NCBI GenBank assembly: GCA_030740295.1
Contig: JASLXP010000373.1
Span: 1 to 21,068, forward strand
DNA from: Planctomycetota bacterium
GTDB lineage: Bacteria > Planctomycetota > PUPC01 > JACPCR01
Length of the DNA stretch: 21,068 nt
Reading direction: 5' to 3'
Shown here: one piece after another, positions 7,470-13,715 of the stretch
Layout of the letters: every line of letters starts with the position of its first letter
Position numbering within the stretch: position 1 is the first letter of the stretch
Translations under genes and position numbers: made by a program
Notes under the pieces: model-generated
The model's database searches: none
What the model saw: only the letters and a program-made list of their open reading frames with translations
Told to the model about the DNA's origin: nothing

Positions 7470-9881
7470 TCAGCGACTCTTTAAGACTTGGTGGACGGCG
7501 TCGACAATCCTCGACGGATCTGGCCGGTATGCGTTTTCCAGAACCGGGGCAAACGGAACGGGGACATCAGGTGATGCAACTCGATGTACGGGGGCCTTCA
7601 GGCATTCGCTGAATCTTTCGGCAATTCCCGCGGCCAGCTCGGCACTGACTCCGCCTGTCTTTGGGCCTTCCTCGACGATGACGACGCGTCCGGTTTTTCT
7701 TACGGATTCACCGATGGTCTCGTAATCGAACGGCGCCAGGCTGCGGACATCGATCACCTCGGCCTCGATACCCTCCCCGGCGAGATCGCGTGCTGCTGAC
7801 ATTGAAAAGTGATGCATCAGCAGCCAGCTCAGTAGAGTCACCTGATCGCCCTCGCGGGCAACTGCGGCCCGATGGAGGGGCACGATGTAGTCATCGTCCG
7901 GGACATCACTCGACCCATCGATCGCTCCCGATTCCGCCCGGGCGCCTTTCGAGCCATAGAGCAGTTTGTGCTCGAAAATGAGGACCGGATTGTCGTCACG
8001 CACGGCAGCTTTGAGCATTCCTTTAGCGTCGTATGCATTCGAGACAGCCACGACCTTGAGACCCGGTACCCCGGTGAAGTATCTCTCCATGCTTTGCGCA
8101 TGCTGCGAGCCGCGGCCAGTCGCACCGATGGGTGCCCGTATCACCATGGGTACTCGGACCGTGCCGCCCGACATGTAACGCATCTTCGCCGCGTTGTTGA
8201 TGATCTGATCCGTCGCCAGGAACAAAAAATCCCCATACTGTACATCCACGATCGGCCGCATCCCCATCATGGCCGCGCCGACAGTCGCTCCGAAGAATCC
8301 GAGCTCGGCGATCGGGGTGTTCAGCATTCGGTCAGCGAAATTCTCTTCCAGGCCGAGGGTGACTGTAAAGGCTCCGCCAAAACCGCCCGGTATGGCGATG
8401 TCTTCACCGAGACAGAAAACCGTCGGATCTCTTTCCATTTCCTCTGTGATGCCTTCGCGTAATGCTTCGGCAATGCTGAGGCGTTTCGTGCTCGAGGCCG
8501 TCTGATCCTTTGAAGTCACCGTTAACACCTGCCCTTCCTCATCCTCCTCAACAATCACATCCGTAACGAGGTCATCTACGGAAGGGGCAGGCTCATTGCG
8601 TGCAACTTCGAGCGCCCCCTCATACTGCTTAACAACGCGGAGGCGAATGCCATCAAGGTCATTCGCTGAGACATCGGACCTCTGCAGGAGTGCAGATTCG
8701 AGCCGTTCGATCGGATCTCGTTGGAACCAGATTTCCTTTTCTTCATCGGGCTGATAGTGGCAGGCATCGCGGCGCGAATGCCCGGTCCGGCGATAGGTGA
8801 GCAGCTCCAGCAGGACCGGGCCTTTCCCTGCGCGGCATTCCTCCGCTGCCCGGTTAGCGGCCTCGTAAACCGCGAGGACATCATTTCCATCAACCGTATC
8901 ACCGCGGATTCCAAACATCGGGGCCCTGTCTGCAATGCGCGGTACCCGTGTCACCAGGTCGAGCCGGGTCGATGCGCCGTAAAGGTTGTTCTCACACACG
9001 AAGATGGCCGGCACGTTCCAGATGGCAGCGAGATTCAAGCCTTCATAGAAAGCGCCTTCGGAAGTGGCCCCGTCGCCAAAGAAGCAGGCGACCACCTGGT
9101 CCGTCTTCTTCATCCTATAGGCCAGGCCCATTCCAGCCGCGAGAGGAATGCTCCCTCCGACGATGGCAATCGCCGGTATCATTCCTTTCTCCATGTTCCC
9201 GATGTGCATCGAGCCACCTTTGCCTTTGCAGCAACCCGTCCCGGCCCCGAACAACTCGATCAGGATTTCCTCCGGCGTCAACCCGCGGGCCAGTGCATGG
9301 CCATGGCCTCGGAAGGTCGAGGTAATGAAATCTTCCGGCCGCAAAGCCGCGCAGACTCCCACTGCGGTCGCCTCCTGCCCCTGGCACTGATGAATCGTGC
9401 CGGGCATAGAGCCTTCGAGAAAGAGAAACTTGACCCCATCCTCAAAATCTCGAATGAGCACCATCCGTTCGTAAAGCGACAAGAGAAATTGTCGCTCGTA
9501 TCGCATGATCGATTGGACAGAATGCGCGGCCGGGGCCAAATCGGGCATCAAGGTCCTGCTTGCTGCCGGGGGAGCTTCTTCAATCGCAGCAGGCGCTTTC
9601 GCTACTTCCGGGGAAGAGCAGGGCGCCGTATCCATGGCAGTAATCTCGCTCTCGAAGACGGCAACAATAGAGCCCGTTTCAACCGTCTTACCGGCCTCCG
9701 TACAAATCTCCGTCAGCACGCCACCGACGATCGACTCCACTTCGACCGCAGCCTTATCCGTTTCGACGACCATCAACGGCTCACCGCGAACAATCGCGCT
9801 GCCCTCTTCGATGAGCCACTGGGAGATCGTAACTTCACTCTCGGTAGCCGAGAGATCTGGCATTCTCATTTTTACTTTCAT
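7470..9881 (-). CDS. Lipoyl domain-E1 alpha-E1 beta fusion of a 2-oxoacid (pyruvate/acetoin-type) dehydrogenase
   Basis: An 803-residue cytoplasmic protein joining three parts that are normally two or three polypeptides. Residues ~1-80 form a lipoyl domain with the lipoylation lysine K43 in ETDKA. An Ala/Pro-rich linker (~85-120) follows. Residues ~125-440 are an E1 alpha subunit with the thiamine-diphosphate motif running from GDG (269-271) to the NN at 298-299; GKGGSMHIG is the pattern of pyruvate and acetoin dehydrogenases rather than branched-chain types. An acidic linker (~438-462) leads to the E1 beta subunit (~466-803) with TPIAELG (E526, catalytic Glu) and the SQHAQS loop (H594). The enzyme should decarboxylate a 2-oxoacid or cleave acetoin and acylate its own lipoyl arm. 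No E2 acyltransferase or E3 is in the window, so the arm must be served by partners elsewhere. Its ATG overlaps the aldolase stop (ATGA), indicating translational coupling. Substrate is not deducible. Confidence 0.92.
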   Translation of the reverse strand: MKVKMRMPDLSATESEVTISQWLIEEGSAIVRGEPLMVVETDKAAVEVESIVGGVLTEICTEAGKTVETGSIVAVFESEITAMDTAPCSSPEVAKAPAAIEEAPPAASRTLMPDLAPAAHSVQSIMRYERQFLLSLYERMVLIRDFEDGVKFLFLEGSMPGTIHQCQGQEATAVGVCAALRPEDFITSTFRGHGHALARGLTPEEILIELFGAGTGCCKGKGGSMHIGNMEKGMIPAIAIVGGSIPLAAGMGLAYRMKKTDQVVACFFGDGATSEGAFYEGLNLAAIWNVPAIFVCENNLYGASTRLDLVTRVPRIADRAPMFGIRGDTVDGNDVLAVYEAANRAAEECRAGKGPVLLELLTYRRTGHSRRDACHYQPDEEKEIWFQRDPIERLESALLQRSDVSANDLDGIRLRVVKQYEGALEVARNEPAPSVDDLVTDVIVEEDEEGQVLTVTSKDQTASSTKRLSIAEALREGITEEMERDPTVFCLGEDIAIPGGFGGAFTVTLGLEENFADRMLNTPIAELGFFGATVGAAMMGMRPIVDVQYGDFLFLATDQIINNAAKMRYMSGGTVRVPMVIRAPIGATGRGSQHAQSMERYFTGVPGLKVVAVSNAYDAKGMLKAAVRDDNPVLIFEHKLLYGSKGARAESGAIDGSSDVPDDDYIVPLHRAAVAREGDQVTLLSWLLMHHFSMSAARDLAGEGIEAEVIDVRSLAPFDYETIGESVRKTGRVVIVEEGPKTGGVSAELAAGIAERFSECLKAPVHRVASPDVPVPFAPVLENAYRPDPSRIVDAVHQVLKSR

Positions 9882-10771
9882 GACTCTCTCGCCTTACCAC
9901 AACAGCCAAGAATCTCCATACGCTCCATCACTGCGTCACTGATCGCACGGCGGCCCTTCACCAGTAGGTCTTTCGGGCCGCCCATGCCAAGCAGGGCGTG
10001 GGGATTCGTCTCGCCAGAACTCAGCGCATCGGCGAGCGCAATCAGATAACGCTGTTTCAAGTAAGTTCCATAGTTCACTTTGGCCACACCCATGGCGATG
10101 GCATCGGCCAGCGCGTCTGCGGCAATCCCGCTTCCGCCATGTAAAACGAACGGTAATCCAGTCTCCTTACGAATCGCTTCAAGCAACTCCAAGTCAAGAC
10201 CTGTCTCGCCGTCGGTTTTGACATGTACGTTACCCACGCTGACAGCCAGCAGGTCTATTCCGGTAGTGCGAACAAAATCCCCTGCTGTCGCCGGATCGGT
10301 CATCGTTCCTGCTTCCCCCATTCCCGATACATTGCATGGAAGGTTCCCGACTTCTGCTTCCACCATCACATTCCTGGCGTGGGCGTACCGGACGATCTCC
10401 GCGGCCTCCGATTTAAACTCGCAATCCTCCTCCCCCGAATCGACAGGCATCACCAGGTTGAATCCGCAGTCACAAGCCTGCTTCACCCAATCGGCGCGTG
10501 GGCATTCATTAAAGATGAATCCGCAGGGCACGGAGGCCGAATCTGCCGCTGCTCTTCCCAATGCCCCGTGCCAGGACAGTCTCTCCTGAACGACCCGGTC
10601 ATGACTGCTCAGGAACTCGCCATTGAACCCAATGATGACGGGCGATTCTGTTTTTTCGGCCGCGTCGATGACTCCCTGCAGCGATTCAAGGTTCCAGCTT
10701 TCGAAGTAGCCGACTGCATAGACCCCACCGAGCGCGCGGGTCATCATCTGGTTTACGTCCTGAAGGGGCAT
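9878..10771 (-). CDS. Class II (fructose-bisphosphate/tagatose-bisphosphate type) aldolase family protein, altered active site
   Basis: A 297-residue protein with the class II aldolase fold. The N-terminus YAVGYFESWNLESLQGVIDAA matches the family pattern of YAVGAFNV followed by a helix, although the first 21 residues shown here are quoted only in part by family motif. Conserved positions include a VEAEVG segment (E138, E140), the zinc-ligand candidates H183 (SVGNVH) and H211 (LHGGSG), and the KVNYGT phosphate loop (N233). The segment that in active members reads HLDH, supplying the catalytic Asp and the first zinc His, here aligns with IFNEC (residues 86-90), giving N88 and E89. Glu could still bind metal, but loss of the Asp suggests a different reaction or a non-aldolase role. 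The ATG at 10771 starts the conserved N-terminus, though I see no strong ribosome site. The stop overlaps the next start by 4 bp, so aldolase product and dehydrogenase substrate may be linked. Fold is confident; activity is uncertain. Confidence 0.85.
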   Translation of the reverse strand: MPLQDVNQMMTRALGGVYAVGYFESWNLESLQGVIDAAEKTESPVIIGFNGEFLSSHDRVVQERLSWHGALGRAAADSASVPCGFIFNECPRADWVKQACDCGFNLVMPVDSGEEDCEFKSEAAEIVRYAHARNVMVEAEVGNLPCNVSGMGEAGTMTDPATAGDFVRTTGIDLLAVSVGNVHVKTDGETGLDLELLEAIRKETGLPFVLHGGSGIAADALADAIAMGVAKVNYGTYLKQRYLIALADALSSGETNPHALLGMGGPKDLLVKGRRAISDAVMERMEILGCCGKARES

Positions 10772-11147
10772 CGCGAATCAGTGGCTGGCATCGGCTCTGT
10801 GGAACAGGAACGTACTATACCGGGAAGGGCCGACAATAGAGAATGGAGTTCCAGGGCCATCGCTTTACAGGAGCCTGCGTCCGCAGCCGAAGAAGCCACT
10901 CACTGCATTCCGTTTACATGATCGGTTCGAGATCTGTTTTCGGATTGCGGGGACAAGCCTCTTCTCAGGATCTTGACTAACCATGCCTGCGCAACATCAA
11001 GACGAGAAGAAAGAGATCAGAAAGAACCGACTCTATCGTGGAGACAGGTCTGCAACCCAAAAGTGGGGCAGGCATCTCTGCCTGCCAATTCGCGGACAAG
11101 GATGTCTGCGCCACGATGTTCTCCGCGCTGCCGTAGGAAGTTCAGCT
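10772..11147. other. 376-bp gene-free gap upstream of the aldolase operon
   Basis: The gap separates the second URO-D-like gene from the aldolase/dehydrogenase pair. It holds a twin-hairpin element at 11067-11110. A possible -10-like TATAGT lies at 10814-10819 on the minus strand, 43 bp before the aldolase start, but with no acceptable -35 box. Short open frames across it overlap the palindromes and look non-coding. A promoter for the aldolase pair probably lies here, though I cannot fix it. Confidence 0.5.
11067..11110. repeat. Twin-hairpin (REP-like) intergenic element
   Basis: Two adjacent stem-loops separated by AATT. The first (11067-11086) has perfect 8-bp arms, GGCAGGCA and TGCCTGCC, around a TCTC loop. 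The second (11091-11110) has 8-bp arms, CGCGGACA and TGTCTGCG, with one G-T pair, around an AGGA loop. The element starts 38 bp beyond the URO-D-like stop, so it may protect the 3' end of that transcript or end it; the minus strand has only TTTT shortly after the first hairpin. The form resembles the dispersed palindromic elements found in many bacteria; copy number in the genome cannot be judged from one window. Confidence 0.6.
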
Positions 11148-12104
11148 CTAATTCCCTTCGAACTCGTGTGCTGTTCGGATAGCCGTGCGAATGTTCTCCC
11201 AATTGACATCACCTGGCAGTGTGCAGTCTGCCGCGAGGATGTGACGGTCGCTTGCCTCGCTCAACTGTTTCCGCACTTCCGCTCTGATTTGCTCCTCATT
11301 GCCTTTGGCGATGATCCCATGCCGGTCTATGCCTCCCATAAATGGCCTGTCGAACATCGAGGATACATCGCCGGGCGTGAGTCTTTTCGATCCGACCTCC
11401 AGGCTGCAGTTCACCACATGTCCGGGGTAGTCCAGAAAGTGTGTGAGCTCATCGTAGCTTGCGTGGTAGTCGCAGATGTGGAGGACGTTGAATACGCATG
11501 ACTCGTTGATTTCGTTCTGGATCGCCTGGTCGTACGGCTTGACGCATTCGTGGAAGGTTTCGCTGTTCCCCAATCGATGTGCCTCGCCTCCCTGAGTGCT
11601 GGCATAAAAGCCGTCTACGCCCAACCGTATGCATTCTCTCACGAAGACCAACAGGCTCTCGGTCACGATTTCCATCCCTTTCCTTGCCTGCTCCGGAGCC
11701 GTTTGGAAATGCTCGAGCAATCGTTCCGGACCTGCCGCCTTACCCGCGAGCATGAACGGCGAATAGAGAGTCTGTATGACAACCGCTTCCTGTCCCACTG
11801 CTTTGACCAGACCTTCGACCACCGCCAGTTGCTCCGCATAGAATTCCCTGCCGTGGACGGGCATTTGAGACCAGTCCTCCGGACCACGGATTTCAGGATG
11901 GCTTGGGAAGCCGGCCTCGTACTGGATCTTCACGAAGTCCATCTCAGTGAAACGAAAGAACTCCAGGTGCCTGTCGATGGCGGCCTGTCCCGTGTGGCAT
12001 TCCTTATCGAAGTGAATGAAAAAGCCTGCCGGGATGTAGTTACAGGGCTCGTTCTTATCCAGTAGTCCAAGGACCAGTTCACGCTTGTTTTGGGATTTGC
12101 TCAT
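11148..12104 (-). CDS. Uroporphyrinogen decarboxylase/MtaA-like protein with zinc-type H-x-C...C motif
   Basis: A 318-residue URO-D superfamily protein (TIM barrel, cytoplasmic). True HemE enzymes decarboxylate uroporphyrinogen, but this sequence is divergent and carries the zinc motif of corrinoid-dependent methyltransferases of the MtaA/MtbA type: HIC (H209, C211) and a second cysteine in AADCTLPG (C294), with spacing similar to MtaA. In that family the zinc activates a thiol to accept a methyl group. No corrinoid protein is nearby, so the methyl donor and acceptor are unknown. I chose the ATG at 12104; a GTG at 12116 is in frame and has AGG a few bases upstream, so the protein may be four residues longer. 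The stop is TAG, the only one among accepted gene ends, and a TGA follows two codons later. It lies 101 bp after the FAD oxidoreductase gene, same strand. Confidence 0.83.
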   Translation of the reverse strand: MSKSQNKRELVLGLLDKNEPCNYIPAGFFIHFDKECHTGQAAIDRHLEFFRFTEMDFVKIQYEAGFPSHPEIRGPEDWSQMPVHGREFYAEQLAVVEGLVKAVGQEAVVIQTLYSPFMLAGKAAGPERLLEHFQTAPEQARKGMEIVTESLLVFVRECIRLGVDGFYASTQGGEAHRLGNSETFHECVKPYDQAIQNEINESCVFNVLHICDYHASYDELTHFLDYPGHVVNCSLEVGSKRLTPGDVSSMFDRPFMGGIDRHGIIAKGNEEQIRAEVRKQLSEASDRHILAADCTLPGDVNWENIRTAIRTAHEFEGN

Positions 12105-12205
12105 TGGTTGTGCCACTTGCCTGTGGAAAGATCCTCAATCGGGTGTCTCAGTCATTATGCCAATTGAAATCATTCAAGCGTTATCTGCATACGAGAACGG
12201 CGTTG

Positions 12206-13666
12206 TCACGAATCAATTCCGAGTTCTCGGAGTCTCTCATCATTCCCCAAGTGAAACCCGATTTCGAGGAGTTTTCTCTGAAGTTCCTTAACATCTAACT
12301 GTTTCGGTGTGATGCCCTGCTTACTTGCGAGGGCTGCTGCAATCCCGCCCGCTTCTCCCATGTGCATGGCCTTTGTGCGGCCACGGATGAGCGTATCGGG
12401 GATTGCCGAAGCACTGCGTCCAACGGCGATCAGACCGTCCAACCGTTTGGGCAGGAGAGCCCGGAAGGGGAGGTCCGTCCACTTGCCTTCGCCCGTCTTT
12501 ACGTCACGTCCACCACTGACGTGGCCATAAATGTACAGCACGTCGGGGAAACGCCGCCCTGTCTCGAAATCTTCGAGAGTAACGACGTGTTCCCCTTCGA
12601 TGCACGGCCCGCCCCTCTCTCCGAAATACGGGGCAATGCAAGCCAGGTACGAGTTTTCGAAGCCGGGAACATACTTCTTCAGGAAATGTGAGAGCTCATA
12701 GATTGAGATACGCGAGCACGCTTCCACTTTCGAGATGACAGCCTGATCTGCCCAGTCAAACCGTAGATTCGAGGTGGCGCCGCTGGCTGTTCCATTCTTT
12801 TCGATGATTCGCAGAAGTAGCGGCACAATACCGATGCCAGGGATCTCACGACGGAACACTCCTTCAGAAAAGAGTTCTTTGAATTCATCATGCTCAAGAG
12901 CCTGCCGGATGTATGGCGCAAGCCACGAATGCCGTTCATTAATGGCGCCAACATTCTGGTTCACCCATTGGATGTCTTCTTCAGGAACATTCTCCTTCAG
13001 CGCCTCACAACGATCTGCGTCCAGCCCTGCCAGCTCATAGTAGAGCCCTTCTCCATAAGGTCCGTGGTTGGGATCGATATCGCGGTATTCGGGCTTCGGA
13101 TGAATAACGGGGCCGCCCGCTCTCCGTGCGATGTCGGCCTCCCCCGTTGCGTCGATGACAACTTTGGCCAGGACCGCCTGCCGGCCGGACTTGTTCTCCA
13201 CGAAAAGGCCACACACCCGGTCTCCTTTGAGTATCGGATCGGACGCGTACGCTGACAGCATAAGAGTGACGCCATTCTCCTCCGCCATCTTCAGCGAGAG
13301 ATACGAAGCCACATTGGCGTCGACCATGTTTCCAGCTCGCTCCCCTGCGATCTCAACGTGTCTCTTGAGGAATTCGCGGGCGAATCCCTTCATGCCACCA
13401 AAGACTTGGGTCTGTTCCGGCCAGTCATCTGTACCCGGCTTCGGCCGAGAACCGATGCCCCCTTGAGAGATCATACCCGGCCCCATGTTTCCCCCGAGGG
13501 AACCGAAACGGTCAATCAGTACCGTTTCGGCACCGGCGCGGGCAGCGCCAAGAGCGGCAAACACGCCGGCGATCCCACCACCTGCTACAACAACGTCTAC
13601 GTCACAGGCCGTTTCCCGTTCCCTTGTGGGTTCGACAACTTGAGTATCACGACTTTCGTCTGTCAT
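12206..13666 (-). CDS. FAD-dependent oxidoreductase
   Basis: A 486-residue flavoprotein. The N-terminal Rossmann segment DVDVVVAGGGIAGVFAALGA carries GGGIAG (29-34), with D52 at the end of the second strand where ribose is bound. A second nucleotide-binding segment, VVIDATGEADIA (169-180), and a C-terminal FAD-contacting region, DGLIAVGRSAS (410-420) with an EAGGIAAALA helix (~438-447), fit the FAD_oxidored family, often found in sugar-related gene clusters of planctomycete-like bacteria. Two cysteines (C317, C343) and ERGGPCIEGEH (350-360) occur in the substrate domain; their role is unknown. No signal peptide is evident; the first ~20 residues are polar. The ATG at 13666 has a strong ribosome site. 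It starts 49 bp after the glycosidase-like gene and precedes a URO-D-like gene, suggesting one operon. The reaction is probably oxidation of a sugar or sugar alcohol, but that is inferred only from context. Confidence 0.88.
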   Translation of the reverse strand: MTDESRDTQVVEPTRERETACDVDVVVAGGGIAGVFAALGAARAGAETVLIDRFGSLGGNMGPGMISQGGIGSRPKPGTDDWPEQTQVFGGMKGFAREFLKRHVEIAGERAGNMVDANVASYLSLKMAEENGVTLMLSAYASDPILKGDRVCGLFVENKSGRQAVLAKVVIDATGEADIARRAGGPVIHPKPEYRDIDPNHGPYGEGLYYELAGLDADRCEALKENVPEEDIQWVNQNVGAINERHSWLAPYIRQALEHDEFKELFSEGVFRREIPGIGIVPLLLRIIEKNGTASGATSNLRFDWADQAVISKVEACSRISIYELSHFLKKYVPGFENSYLACIAPYFGERGGPCIEGEHVVTLEDFETGRRFPDVLYIYGHVSGGRDVKTGEGKWTDLPFRALLPKRLDGLIAVGRSASAIPDTLIRGRTKAMHMGEAGGIAAALASKQGITPKQLDVKELQRKLLEIGFHLGNDERLRELGIDS

Positions 13667-13673
13667 CTATGGA

Positions 13674-13682
13674 CTCCTTCCT
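13674..13682 (-). promoter_or_regulatory. Ribosome binding site of the FAD oxidoreductase gene
   Basis: The minus strand reads AGGAAGGAG about 7 nt before the ATG at 13666. This is the best Shine-Dalgarno match in the window and fixes the start. Confidence 0.75.
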
Positions 13683-13715
13683 GAAACGAACTTCGCACAC
13701 AACTGTTCCTAATCC

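Noticed and set aside
8721..10049. Long + strand open frame of 442 codons
   Set aside because: It is antisense to the dehydrogenase fusion and the aldolase end, both with clear motifs; composition is Arg/His-rich as expected of a shadow.
10814..10819. TATAGT on the minus strand as a -10 box for the aldolase operon
   Set aside because: No recognisable -35 hexamer at 16-18 bp spacing; chance occurrence is common.
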